The notes below the pieces were generated by a model. The model was not told the DNA's origin. It saw only the letters and a list, made by a program, of their open reading frames with translations, and did not search any database. DNA of 23,444 bases from an uncultured Collinsella sp. (lineage in GTDB: Bacteria; Actinomycetota; Coriobacteriia; Coriobacteriales; Coriobacteriaceae): assembly GCA_900551365.1 (NCBI GenBank), contig URVZ01000021.1:1-23444 (forward strand), in the 5' to 3' direction. The translations under genes and the position numbers were made by a program. This document shows, piece after piece, positions 1-8,390 of the stretch; position 1 is the first letter of the stretch, and the number at the start of each line of letters is the position of its first letter.

Positions 1-9
1 CGTTTGTCT

Positions 10-55
10 CCACCCGCGTAGCGGGTGGTTTAAAGCTGGCCGCTGCGCGGCCAGC
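10..55. repeat. Two adjacent GC-rich hairpins
   Basis: Two hairpins stand side by side. The first (10-28) has an 8-bp perfect stem, CCACCCGC and GCGGGTGG, with a 3-nt loop. The second (35-55) has a 9-bp perfect stem, GCTGGCCGC and GCGGCCAGC, with a 3-nt loop. Neither is followed by a T run, so they are poor candidates for intrinsic terminators. A paired-hairpin layout is typical of REP/BIME-like intergenic repeats, but no second copy is visible in this window, so that label is only an inference. They lie between the window edge and the glnN terminator. Confidence 0.5.
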
Positions 56-72
56 GGACTAAAGTCTTGAAC

Positions 73-104
73 AAAAACCGGGGCCCGCATAATGCGGACC
101 CCGG
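73..104 (-). terminator. Rho-independent terminator of glnN
   Basis: A 13-bp inverted repeat with one mismatch (78-104) and a 1-nt central base is followed, on the minus strand, by five T residues (73-77 read in reverse). It starts about 30 nt beyond the glnN stop codon, where the end of that transcript is expected. Confidence 0.85.
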
Positions 105-135
105 CTCAATACCGTGACGATATGTCAGTTACGCC

Positions 136-2223
136 CTACACGTAGAACAGGATGTCGTCGTAGGTCGGGACCGGCCAGTAGTCGGCTGCCACGATCTCCT
201 CCATGGCGTCCACGGCGGCACGCAGCGCATCCATAGCGGGAACGACCTCGTGCGCGTACACGTTGGCCTGCTCCTGGCCATCGAGGGCCTCGGCCTTCTG
301 ATGCACGGCGTCGAGCGCCTTGATGGAGTCGTTGATGGTGGTGATACCGTTGCAGAGCTTGTTGAGCGTGTTCTGCTCGCACTGCATGGCGGCCTCGGCA
401 CCGGCGGCACGAATAGTCTCAAGGCCCTTAGCGACCTTGGTGGCATAGGCGGTAATGACCGGGCGATAGGTACGACGCGCCTCGCGAACCATCGTGGTGG
501 CCTCGATGTTCATGAGCTTGTTGTACTTCTCGAGCTTGCAGTCGTAGCGGCACTGAGCCTCGGCCTTGGTCAGGACACCCGTCTCCTCAAAGAGCGCGAT
601 GGCCTTTTCGGAAACAAAGGCGGGCAGGGCGTCGGCCGTGGTCTTGTTGTTGGCAAGACCACGCTTCTCGGCCTCAACGGGCCACTCGTCGGAGTAGCCG
701 TCACCGGAGAACAGGATGCGCTGGTGGTCGGTCAGGACCTTCTTGCAGTACTCGAGCGCAGCGTCCTGGAACTCATCCTCGGGCGTACCCTCAAGCGCGT
801 CGGCGAAGGACTTGAGCGACTTGGCCACGGCGGCATCGAGCACCAGGTTGGAGTCGGAGACGTTCTGCTCGGAGCCGCAGGCACGGAACTCGAACTTATT
901 GCCGGTGAAGGCAAACGGGGAGGTGCGGTTGCGGTCGGTGTTGTCCTGCATCAGCTTGGGCAGGGTATCGGCGCCCAGGTCGAGCACGCCGCGCGTGGCA
1001 TGGACGGAAGCCTTGCCATCGATGATCTTCTCGACGACCTCGGTAAGCTGGTCGCCCAGGAAGATGGACATAATCGCCGGAGGAGCCTCGTTGGCGCCCA
1101 GACGATGATCGTTACCGGCCGAGGCAACGGAGGCACGCAGGAGCTCCTGATAGTTATCGACGGCCTCGATCACCGCGGTGAGGAAGACGATGAACTGCAG
1201 GTTGTCGAGCGGGGTGTCGCCCGGATCGAGCAGATTCTCGGACTCGGTGCCAAGCGACCAGTTGTTGTGCTTGCCCGAACCATTGATGCCCTCAAAGGGC
1301 TTCTCGTGCAGCAGGCAGACCAAGTCGTGGCGGGAGGCGATGAGCTTCATCTTCTCCATCATGACCAGATTCTGGTCGATGGCCTCGTTGACTTCGCCAT
1401 AGACGGGGGCAAGCTCATGCTGGCAGGGAGCAACCTCGTTGTGCTTGGTCTTGGCGGGAATGCCGAGCGCCCACAGCTCATCGTCCAAGTCCTTCATGTA
1501 GGCCGAGACGGTGGGGCGGATAGCGCCAAAGTAGTGCTCCTCGAGCTCCTGACCCTTGCATGGAGCAGCACCAAAGAGGGTGCGGCCGGTAATGACCAGG
1601 TCCTTGCGCTTGCGGTAGGCGTCCTTCTTGATCAGGAAGTACTCCTGCTCGTCGCCCACGGAAGGAACGACCTTCTTGGGGGTCTTACCGAACAGCGCCA
1701 AAACGCGCTTAGACTCACGCGAGAGCGCGGTCATGGAACGCAGCAGCGGGGTCTTCTTGTCCAGGGCCTCGCCCGTGTAGGAGCAGAAAGCCGTGGGGAT
1801 GCACAGGACATCGTCCTTGATAAAGGCGGGGCTAGTGGGATCCCAAGCGGTGTAGCCACGGGCCTCGAAGGTGGCGCGCAGGCCGCCGTTGGGGAAGCTG
1901 GAGGCATCGGGCTCGCCCTGGATGAGGTTCTTGCCCGTAAACTTGGTAATGGCGGTGCCGTCGTGGTTGGGCTCCAGGAAGCTGTCGTGCTTCTCGGAAG
2001 TAATGCCCGAAAGCGGCTGGAACCAGTGCGCGTAGTGCGTCGCGCCCTTGGAGATGGCCCAGACCTTCATGGCATGGGCAACGGCGTTGGCCACATCCAG
2101 GTCGAGCGGCTCACCGCCCTCGAGGGTTGCAGCAAGGCGCTTCCAAATGTCCTTGGGGAGGTAGTCCTTCATGACTTCCTCAGAGAACACCATGGTCCCG
2201 AAGCGGTCAGTAAGTTCGGCCAT
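136..2223 (-). CDS. glnN: Type III glutamine synthetase
   Basis: Glutamine synthetase makes glutamine from glutamate, ammonia and ATP in the cytoplasm, the main entry of ammonia into metabolism. The 695-residue product has the length of the GSIII (GlnN) class, well above the 450-470 of GSI. Visible family motifs are FGTMVFSEEVMKDYLP near the N-terminus (residues 8-23), the metal/glutamate-site segment GDEQEYF (190-196), KHNEVAPCQHELAPVY (260-275) and NGSGKHNNWSLGT (314-326). The start at 2223 is chosen because GAAGGGAG lies 6 nt upstream. A longer in-frame start at 2286 has no ribosome binding site and adds 21 residues unlike the family. The gene stands alone, with its own terminator and a long upstream region carrying a dyad (see 2303-2340). 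No GSI gene is seen here. Confidence 0.96.
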   Translation of the reverse strand: MAELTDRFGTMVFSEEVMKDYLPKDIWKRLAATLEGGEPLDLDVANAVAHAMKVWAISKGATHYAHWFQPLSGITSEKHDSFLEPNHDGTAITKFTGKNLIQGEPDASSFPNGGLRATFEARGYTAWDPTSPAFIKDDVLCIPTAFCSYTGEALDKKTPLLRSMTALSRESKRVLALFGKTPKKVVPSVGDEQEYFLIKKDAYRKRKDLVITGRTLFGAAPCKGQELEEHYFGAIRPTVSAYMKDLDDELWALGIPAKTKHNEVAPCQHELAPVYGEVNEAIDQNLVMMEKMKLIASRHDLVCLLHEKPFEGINGSGKHNNWSLGTESENLLDPGDTPLDNLQFIVFLTAVIEAVDNYQELLRASVASAGNDHRLGANEAPPAIMSIFLGDQLTEVVEKIIDGKASVHATRGVLDLGADTLPKLMQDNTDRNRTSPFAFTGNKFEFRACGSEQNVSDSNLVLDAAVAKSLKSFADALEGTPEDEFQDAALEYCKKVLTDHQRILFSGDGYSDEWPVEAEKRGLANNKTTADALPAFVSEKAIALFEETGVLTKAEAQCRYDCKLEKYNKLMNIEATTMVREARRTYRPVITAYATKVAKGLETIRAAGAEAAMQCEQNTLNKLCNGITTINDSIKALDAVHQKAEALDGQEQANVYAHEVVPAMDALRAAVDAMEEIVAADYWPVPTYDDILFYV

Positions 2224-2244
2224 ACGGAACTCCCTTCGTATCGG

Positions 2245-2263
2245 CACCGCGTGAGAAGCGGTG
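2245..2263 (-). other. Hairpin in glnN 5' UTR
   Basis: CACCGC and GCGGTG form a 6-bp perfect stem with a 7-nt loop, ending about 8 nt before the glnN Shine-Dalgarno sequence. It could modulate initiation, but its small size means it may be incidental. Confidence 0.35.
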
Positions 2264-2302
2264 TTGATTACTAACGAACGAGTCATAGCTTAGACTCGCC
2301 GT

Positions 2303-2340
2303 GTTTCCGCGACATTACCGTTATGTTGCTGTCGCGAAAC
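2303..2340 (-). promoter_or_regulatory. Imperfect dyad upstream of glnN, possible nitrogen-regulator site
   Basis: The arms GTTTCCGCGACA (2303-2314) and TGTCGCGAAAC (2330-2340) are inverted repeats with one extra base in the left arm. Read outward, each arm fits the form published for actinobacterial GlnR boxes, gTnAc-N6-GaAAc. On the plus strand it is GTTGC-N6-GAAAC (2325-2340). On the minus strand it is GTAAT-N6-GAAAC (2303-2318). A weaker third match, GTTAC-N6-GAGGC, lies at 2352-2367. The dyad sits 80-117 nt upstream of the glnN start, where an activator or repressor would bind. The regulator is unknown, and GlnR has not been shown for this organism. Confidence 0.4.
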
Positions 2341-2600
2341 CAATCAATGAGGTTACCCTATCGAGGCGGCGTTGCCACCCTCAACAGCCAATCAACTGCA
2401 TAAATTGCAGACCTCTCCCCATGGTTTAAGGGTAGTCAATTTGGGATGGAGCTCTATTAACTGGTATTTTGCATCAGATACCAGTCTTTATAGTCCGTGC
2501 CTAGATTAGCCGCTCTGTTATAGAGAAAGCCGATAGCAAGGCATCTTTGATTGGTATCCCCGAATAACGAGTGAAACTCCACCGTGACACAGTGGTGCTG
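2341..2600. other. Divergent glnN/metF intergenic region
   Basis: No gene or RNA gene is recognised here. It contains two small dyads: CTGCA-N5-TGCAG (2396-2410) and CTGGTAT-N10-ATACCAG (2461-2484). The second, with 7-bp arms followed by TCTTTATAG, could be an operator or a weak hairpin. I looked for the conserved cores of cobalamin and SAM riboswitches, expected for a methionine operon, and saw none. Confidence 0.4.
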
Positions 2601-2606
2601 TAGAAT
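2601..2606 (+). promoter_or_regulatory. Candidate -10 element of the metF operon
   Basis: TAGAAT lies 44 nt before the metF start codon. No TTGACA-like -35 is present at normal spacing; the nearest similar hexamer, GTGACA (2584-2589), is only 11 nt away. It is the best -10 match in the region, supported by position alone. Confidence 0.4.
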
Positions 2607-2649
2607 CCTTACAACACATCACACTATTACGTATCTAGAGGAGCACGAT

Positions 2650-3522
2650 ATGCGCGTCGACGAGGTTTTTAAGCAGGCAGCATCCCAGGGCACCGCGCCC
2701 GTTTCGTTTGAGATGTTCCCGCCCAAGGGCGAGCTCACCCTCGACACGGCTCGCGAAGTGGCAGGCAATCTGTGCAAGCTTTCGCCGAGCTTTGTCTCGG
2801 TCACCTGCTCGGCCGGCGGCTCGGGCAACGGTGCCACCACCGCCCCCATCGCGCATATGATTTCGAGCGAATTCGACACGCCCTCGGTGGCACACCTCAC
2901 CTGCGTGGGCCGCACCCACGCCGACATCGCCGCCAAGATCGACGAGTATCGCACCGCCGGCGTTGAAAACATTCTGGCCCTGCGTGGCGATCTCCCTGCC
3001 GGCGCGACCGAGGACGACAAGCCCGCCTCCGACTACGCCTACGCCCGCGACCTCATCCCCGAGCTCGTCGACGCCGGCTTTTGCGTGGGCGCCGCAGCCT
3101 ACCCCGAGGGCCACATTGCCTGTGAGGATCTCAACCTCTCGGTCGAACACCTCAAGCAAAAACAGGACGCCGGCGCGAGCTTCTTTGTGACACAGCTCTT
3201 CTTTGATAACGAGTGCTTCTACCGTTTTCGCGAGCTTGCCGACAAGGCCGGCATCACCGTGCCCATTACCGCGGGCATCATGCCGTTTATGGGCAAGTCG
3301 CAGATCAGCCGCATGGTCTTTATGTGCGGCGCGTCGCTGCCCTCCCCCGTCATCAAGATTCTCGCCAAGTACGAGAACGACCCCGAGAGCCTGCAGGCAG
3401 CCGGTGTAGATTATGCCGCCCGCCAGCTTTGCGACCTCAAGGAGCACGGCGCCGACGGCCTGCACCTGTACACTATGAACCGTCCTGCGATCGCCGCGAC
3501 CATTATGGAGCGCCTGGGGTAA
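2650..3522 (+). CDS. metF: Methylenetetrahydrofolate reductase
   Basis: MetF is a flavoprotein that reduces 5,10-methylene-THF to 5-methyl-THF, the methyl donor used by the methionine synthase encoded downstream. The 290-residue product has the usual bacterial length. It shows SFEMFPPKG at residues 19-27 (E. coli-type SFEFFPP, with the catalytic Glu at 21), TCSAGGSG at 52-59, ALRGDLPAG at 110-118 with the flavin-site Asp at 114, AAYPEGH and FFVTQLFFDN. The start at 2650 is set by AGAGGAG 6 nt upstream; an in-frame GTG at 2584 lacks such a site and would add 22 residues not seen in the family. The stop codon overlaps the next start by one base (TAATG), which indicates translational coupling in a metF-activator-metH operon. 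Confidence 0.95.
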   Translation: MRVDEVFKQAASQGTAPVSFEMFPPKGELTLDTAREVAGNLCKLSPSFVSVTCSAGGSGNGATTAPIAHMISSEFDTPSVAHLTCVGRTHADIAAKIDEYRTAGVENILALRGDLPAGATEDDKPASDYAYARDLIPELVDAGFCVGAAAYPEGHIACEDLNLSVEHLKQKQDAGASFFVTQLFFDNECFYRFRELADKAGITVPITAGIMPFMGKSQISRMVFMCGASLPSPVIKILAKYENDPESLQAAGVDYAARQLCDLKEHGADGLHLYTMNRPAIAATIMERLG

Positions 3523-4310
3523 TGGAAAAACCGCACATCGATACAACCGCTGTCGAAGTGCCGGCCGACCTTGCGTCGCCGGCGCTTTACCGTGTCGATG
3601 CTGCGCACCATCCCCGTGTCGACCGTGCCGAGATGCTGCGGTATCTGGGTTACGGCGGCCAGCAGATCGAGCCCGAGCTGTCACGACGTATTGAGCTTGT
3701 GGTCGAGCGTCTGGAACTTGACATTGAGCCCCGTGGCGTGCGCCGCGTGTTTGCCGTCGATGCCACGGGCGTGGACGAACAAAGTGAGCCTTGCATTCGC
3801 TTGGTCGGCACCAACGTTGAGCTGCGAGGTCGCGATATCTATCGACATCTCAAAGATGCCCGCTTTGCCGCGCTCATGGCATGTACCCTCGGCATGGACG
3901 CCGAGCGTCGCCTGCGCACCACGGGAGCCCAACATCCCCTGGAGGGCGCCGTGCTCGACGCCGCGTGCTCCGCTTACGTGGAAGCCGCCGTTGAGCAAAT
4001 GGACCAGCAGGTCAAGACGGACGCCGCCGCACACGGACTCGCCGGCAACTGGCGCTTTAGCCCCGGCTACGGCGACTGCCCGCTCTCGGCCCAGCGCTCG
4101 ATCGTCAATGCGCTCAACGCCACGCGGCTCATCGGGCTTACCGTCACGCCGACCAGCCTGCTCATGCCCACCAAGAGCGTGACCGCGGTGATCGGCCTGT
4201 TCGACGGCGAAGTCCACGACGCCCAGAGCCGCCCCACCTGCAATATCTGCCGCATGCGCGAGAACTGCCGCTTCCGTGCCGCCCACACCACCTGCTATTC
4301 CAGCCATTAG
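3522..4310 (+). CDS. Stand-alone methionine synthase activation-domain protein
   Basis: This 262-residue protein matches the C-terminal reactivation domain of cobalamin-dependent methionine synthase, which uses SAM to reductively methylate cob(II)alamin that has drifted out of the cycle. Here it is a separate gene; the MetH encoded next to it lacks the domain. Visible marks are SPGYGDCPLSAQ, the PGYG-type SAM-binding loop of MetH activation domains, then LTVTPTSLLMPTKSVTAVIGL. The C-terminus has four cysteines, C240-x2-C243-x5-C249-x8-C258, absent from the E. coli domain and suggestive of a metal or Fe-S site. The start overlaps the metF stop and metH begins 9 nt downstream. The operon context supports the role. 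Assignment to the activation family is firm, but the cluster's chemistry is inferred. Confidence 0.88.
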   Translation: MEKPHIDTTAVEVPADLASPALYRVDAAHHPRVDRAEMLRYLGYGGQQIEPELSRRIELVVERLELDIEPRGVRRVFAVDATGVDEQSEPCIRLVGTNVELRGRDIYRHLKDARFAALMACTLGMDAERRLRTTGAQHPLEGAVLDAACSAYVEAAVEQMDQQVKTDAAAHGLAGNWRFSPGYGDCPLSAQRSIVNALNATRLIGLTVTPTSLLMPTKSVTAVIGLFDGEVHDAQSRPTCNICRMRENCRFRAAHTTCYSSH

Positions 4311-4319
4311 GAGCCCCCG

Positions 4320-6878
4320 ATGTTTACTCCGCTTATCACTCATGATTCTGACGGCACTGCATTGGCGGCACCCGTTGATGCCGCACGTCGCAACGGTGCC
4401 ACGTACAAGACGCGCACGATCGACGATCTGCGCATTAAGGACGATCGCCTGCGTGCGGCCATAGAGGGCACGGGGCACCTGCTGTTCGACGGCGGCATGG
4501 GCACCATGTTGCAGGCCGCTGGCATGAAGGCGGGCGCCCTGCCCGAGCTGCTCAACTTTGAGGAGCCCCAGGTCATTACCGACATTCAGCGCCAGTACGT
4601 CGAAGCCGGCTGCGACGTGATCACCGCCAACACCTTTGGCGCCAATGCCCACAAGCTCGACGGCGCCGCCACCGTGGCAGATGTCTTTGCCGCCGCTGTC
4701 GCCTGCGCCCGCGCGGCTGGTGCCCGCTACGTCGCCGGTGACATCGGCCCCATCGGCGCACTGCTTCGTCCCTTAGGCACCCTCAGCTTCGACGAGGCCT
4801 ATGACCTCTTTGCCGAGGAAGTGCGCGCCGGCGTCGCCGCGGGCGTGGACCTCTTTATTATCGAGACCATGACCGACCTGGCCGAGATCAAGGCGGCGGT
4901 CCTCGCCTGCCGCGAGAACTCCGACCTGCCCGTCTTTGCCACCATGACCTTCGAGGAAGACGGTCGCACCTTCCTGGGCACGAGTCCCGAGGTGGCCGCC
5001 ATCACGCTCGATGCCATCGGCGCCGACGTTTTGGGCATCAACTGCAGCCAGGGACCGGCCGAGCTCCGGGGGCTCGCCGCACGTATGCTCACCGTTACCG
5101 ATAAGCCCATTATGGTGCAGGCCAACGCGGGACTCCCCCATGTGGACGACGACGGCAACACCGTCTTTGATATCCAAGCCCCCGAATACGCCGAGGCCGT
5201 CGCCGGCATGATCGCCGACGGCGTGAGCGTCGTGGGCGGCTGCTGCGGCACCACGCCGGCGCACATGGCGGCCCTGCGCACGCTTATCGACAACCACACG
5301 CCCAGCCCGCGCCGCCGCAAGCCCAGCATGTCGGTCACGAGCGCCCAAACGGTCGTGGACCTTCCCTGCGACGGCCACAAGATCGCCGTCATCGGCGAGC
5401 GCATCAACCCCACCGGCAAAAAGCGCCTGCAGCAGGCCCTGCGCGACGGCGACCTGGACTACGTTGTGAGCCAGGGCATCAGCCAGCAGGAACAGGGCGC
5501 CGACATTCTGGACGTCAACGTGGGCCTGCCCGAGATCGACGAGGTCAAGATCATCCAACAGGCGACCGAACAGCTCCAGGGCTCCACGCTGCTGCCGCTG
5601 CAGATCGACTCCACCGACCCCGCAGCCGTCGAGGCCGCCGTGCGCCGCTACGCCGGCAAGCCCATCATCAACTCGGTCAATGGCAAGCAGCAGATCATGG
5701 ATGAGATCTTTCCGCTGGTCGCCCACTACGGCACCAACGTTGTCGGCCTTACGCTCGACGAAGGCGGCATCCCCGATACCGCCGAGGCCCGCTTCGCCAT
5801 CGCCGAGCGCATCGTGGCCGAGGCCGCCCGCTACGGCATCGGCCCGGACCGCATCCTCATCGACTGTCTGGTCATGACCGCCTCGACTAATCAACGCCAG
5901 GCTGAGCAGATCCTACGCGCCATGTCCCTGTGCAAGGAGCGTCTGGGCGTCAAATGCGCGCTCGGCGTGTCGAACATCAGCTTTGGCCTGCCTGCCCGCC
6001 CGCTGCTGGGTTCGGTCTTTTTGGCCGCCGCCTTCGGCGCGGGCCTGGACGCCCCCATCATGAACCCGGGCTCCAAGCGCTTTATGGATACCGTCTACAG
6101 CTATCGCGTCCTGAGCGTTGAGGACGAGGGCTCGACCGGATACATCGAGCGCTACGCCGGCTGGACCGATCCGTACAAGATCGCCGCAAACCCGGCAGCA
6201 GCTCAGGCCGCATCGACCGACACCGTGTCCGCTGCTGGCACCGCCGGCACCGACGGCAACGACGACCCAATTCGTCGCATGGTCGTCTCGGGCCGTAAGG
6301 GCGAGATCGCGACCGAGACTGAGCGCCTGCTGGCCGACCACGACGCTATGGATCTTATCAACAACCACTTTATCCCCGCCCTCGACGAGGTGGGCGTCCT
6401 CTTTGACCAGGGCAAGTTCTTCCTGCCGCAGCTTATGGCCTCGGCCGAGGCGGCACGCGTGGGCTTCGACACCATCAAGCGCCTGATGCCCGCCGGCGAG
6501 ATTGCCGACAAGGGCAAGATCTGCGTGGCCACCGTCAAGGGCGACATCCACGATATTGGCAAGAACATCGTCAAGATGCTGCTCGATAACTACGGCTACA
6601 CCGTCTTTGACCTAGGCCGCGACGTCGACCCGCAAGAGGTGCTCAAGACCGTGCAGGAGCGTGACATTAAGCTCGTCGGCCTCTCGGCGCTTATGACTAC
6701 CACAGTCGTCGCCATGGAGGAGACCATCAAGCTGCTCCATGCCGAGGTGCCGGGCGTCAAGATCATCGTGGGCGGCGCCGTACTTACCCCCGAATACGCC
6801 AAGCAGATCGGCGCGGACTACTACGCCAAGGACGCCGCCGAAAGCGCCCGTATCGCCGAAGAGGTCTTTGGGCAGTAA
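4320..6878 (+). CDS. metH: Cobalamin-dependent methionine synthase lacking activation domain
   Basis: MetH transfers the methyl group of 5-methyl-THF to homocysteine through enzyme-bound cobalamin, giving methionine and THF. The 852 residues hold, in order: the homocysteine domain (about 50-325), with FDGGMGTML at 56-64 and the zinc ligands C242, C308 and C309 (GINC and GGCCG); the pterin domain (about 345-620), opening with IAVIGERINPTG; an Ala/Thr/Gly-rich linker (about 622-648); the cobalamin cap (about 650-725); and the Rossmann cobalamin domain, with GDIHDIG (axial ligand H744), the SxL motif at 789-791 and GG at 818-819. E. coli MetH is about 1,227 residues; the missing 350 are the activation domain, supplied by the gene immediately upstream. 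AGGAG lies 6 nt before the ATG and overlaps the preceding stop. Confidence 0.96.
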   Translation: MFTPLITHDSDGTALAAPVDAARRNGATYKTRTIDDLRIKDDRLRAAIEGTGHLLFDGGMGTMLQAAGMKAGALPELLNFEEPQVITDIQRQYVEAGCDVITANTFGANAHKLDGAATVADVFAAAVACARAAGARYVAGDIGPIGALLRPLGTLSFDEAYDLFAEEVRAGVAAGVDLFIIETMTDLAEIKAAVLACRENSDLPVFATMTFEEDGRTFLGTSPEVAAITLDAIGADVLGINCSQGPAELRGLAARMLTVTDKPIMVQANAGLPHVDDDGNTVFDIQAPEYAEAVAGMIADGVSVVGGCCGTTPAHMAALRTLIDNHTPSPRRRKPSMSVTSAQTVVDLPCDGHKIAVIGERINPTGKKRLQQALRDGDLDYVVSQGISQQEQGADILDVNVGLPEIDEVKIIQQATEQLQGSTLLPLQIDSTDPAAVEAAVRRYAGKPIINSVNGKQQIMDEIFPLVAHYGTNVVGLTLDEGGIPDTAEARFAIAERIVAEAARYGIGPDRILIDCLVMTASTNQRQAEQILRAMSLCKERLGVKCALGVSNISFGLPARPLLGSVFLAAAFGAGLDAPIMNPGSKRFMDTVYSYRVLSVEDEGSTGYIERYAGWTDPYKIAANPAAAQAASTDTVSAAGTAGTDGNDDPIRRMVVSGRKGEIATETERLLADHDAMDLINNHFIPALDEVGVLFDQGKFFLPQLMASAEAARVGFDTIKRLMPAGEIADKGKICVATVKGDIHDIGKNIVKMLLDNYGYTVFDLGRDVDPQEVLKTVQERDIKLVGLSALMTTTVVAMEETIKLLHAEVPGVKIIVGGAVLTPEYAKQIGADYYAKDAAESARIAEEVFGQ

Positions 6879-6903
6879 CACAACGGAAACAACCGAGCAC
6901 CAA

Positions 6904-6946
6904 AACGTGCCGCATGCGCCACTTGGCACGTGCGGCACGTTAGAAT
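6904..6946 (+). promoter_or_regulatory. Long palindrome abutting a -10 hexamer before the UPF0210 gene
   Basis: Arms of 11 nt (6904-6914 and 6931-6941, AACGTGCCGCA and its complement) form a perfect stem around a 16-nt centre that can itself pair (GCC-ACTT-GGC). The right arm runs straight into TAGAAT (6941-6946), a -10-like hexamer 41 nt before the next start codon. No T run follows the stem, so it is unlikely to be a simple terminator of metH. An operator overlapping the promoter is the more natural reading; neither is proven. Confidence 0.45.
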
Positions 6947-6986
6947 AGATAAGACTATGCTCGTTTTGGCAGATAGGAGCGCAAGG

Positions 6987-8351
6987 ATGGCGATCACGCC
7001 CGCAGAAATCGCGGAAACCCGCGGCATGGTTGAGGAGCAGAACCTCGACATCAGGACCATCACCATGGGTGTTTCGCTCATGGGTTGCGGTGACGAGAAC
7101 CTCGACCGCATGTGCACGAAGATCTACGACCACGTGACGCACACGGCTGAGCATCTGGTCGAGACCGCCGAGAACCTCGAGCGCGAGTACGGTATCCCCA
7201 TCGTCAACAAGCGCGTTTCCGTCACCCCGGTGGCGCAGATCGCCGCGTGCTGCAAGGATGAGGACCTCACCCCCATCGCGCATGCCCTCGACCGCGCGGC
7301 TGAGACGCTCGGCATCGACTACCTGGGCGGCTTTTCCGCGCTCGTCCAGAAGGGCATCGGCGACGCCGACCGCCGCGTCATCCAGTCCATCCCCCAGGCG
7401 CTCGCCACCACGAGCCGCGTCTGCTCCAGCGTCAACGTCGCCAGCCTGCGCGCCGGTATCAACATGGATGCCGTGCTCATGGCCGCCCAGACCATCATCG
7501 ATGCCGCCAAGCTCACGGCCGACCAGGATTCCGTTGGCGCCTCCAAGTTTGTCTGCTTTGCCAACATGGTCGAGGACTCCCCGTTTATGGCGGGCGCCGT
7601 CCACGGCGGTGGCGAGGCCGACGCCGTCATCAACGTTGGCGTCTCGGGCCCCGGCGTTATGGCTGCTGCCTTGGAGACGCTCCCCGACTCCGCCTCGATG
7701 ATGGAGGTTGCCGAGAAAATCAAGCAGACCGCCTTTAAGATCACCCGCGCCGGCGAGCTCATGAGCCGCGAGGCCGCCCATCGCCTGGGTGTCGAGAAGG
7801 GCATTGTCGACCTGTCGCTGGCACCTACGCCTGCCATTGGCGACTCTGTCGCGCGCATCCTCGAGATCATCGGCGTGGGCACCTGCGGTGGCCCCGGCAC
7901 GACCTGCGCGCTCGCCATGCTCAACGATGCCGTCAAGAAGGGCGGCGTCATGGCCAGCTCCAGCGTGGGCGGTCTCTCCGGCGCTTTCATCCCCGTGTCC
8001 GAGGATGCCGGCATGATCGCCGCCGTCGAGGCCGGCGCGCTTTCGCTCGAGAAGCTCGAGGCCATGACCTGCGTGTGCTCCGTTGGCCTGGACATGATCG
8101 CCATCCCCGGCGACACCCCGGTCGAGACCATCGCCGGCATCATCGCCGACGAGATGGCCATCGGCGTCATCAACAACAAGACCACGGCCGTCCGCGTGAT
8201 TCCCGCCATTGGCAAGGGCGTGGGCGACTGCGTCGAGTACGGCGGCCTGTTTGGCCGTGCGCCCATCATGCCGGTGAACCCCAACGCCGGCACCGTGCTT
8301 GCCCACCGCGGTGGACGCTTCCCGGCGCCGCTGAACTCGCTGAAGAACTAG
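6987..8351 (+). CDS. UPF0210 / DUF711 (PFL-like) family protein
   Basis: This 454-residue protein belongs to UPF0210, a family related in fold to pyruvate formate-lyase/glycyl radical proteins but without an established reaction. The N-terminal segment NLDIRTITMGVSLMGC is the family hallmark. VCSSVNVAS, NVGVSGPGVM, GGPGTTCALA and a C-terminal GGRFPAPL are also visible. Length is typical (about 450). I see no glycyl-radical motif, so a radical mechanism should not be assumed. The start at 6987 is set by AGGAG 7 nt upstream; a longer in-frame start at 6930 would lie inside the palindrome. In many genomes a small ACT-domain protein (UPF0237) sits immediately upstream; here the 108-nt gap after metH leaves no room for one. 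It probably has its own promoter. Confidence 0.9.
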   Translation: MAITPAEIAETRGMVEEQNLDIRTITMGVSLMGCGDENLDRMCTKIYDHVTHTAEHLVETAENLEREYGIPIVNKRVSVTPVAQIAACCKDEDLTPIAHALDRAAETLGIDYLGGFSALVQKGIGDADRRVIQSIPQALATTSRVCSSVNVASLRAGINMDAVLMAAQTIIDAAKLTADQDSVGASKFVCFANMVEDSPFMAGAVHGGGEADAVINVGVSGPGVMAAALETLPDSASMMEVAEKIKQTAFKITRAGELMSREAAHRLGVEKGIVDLSLAPTPAIGDSVARILEIIGVGTCGGPGTTCALAMLNDAVKKGGVMASSSVGGLSGAFIPVSEDAGMIAAVEAGALSLEKLEAMTCVCSVGLDMIAIPGDTPVETIAGIIADEMAIGVINNKTTAVRVIPAIGKGVGDCVEYGGLFGRAPIMPVNPNAGTVLAHRGGRFPAPLNSLKN

Positions 8352-8390
8352 CTGAGGGGTTCGGGCGAGGAGCCCCGGGGAGGGCAAATA

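Noticed and set aside
250..2274. A 674-codon open frame on the plus strand opposite glnN
   Set aside because: It is the antisense shadow of a GC-rich gene. The product is a repetitive Val/Leu/Gly/Arg string with no family motif, while the minus strand encodes a clear glutamine synthetase.
2341..2649. A cobalamin or SAM riboswitch before metF
   Set aside because: It was expected for a B12-dependent methionine operon, but no conserved core of either class could be found in the sequence.
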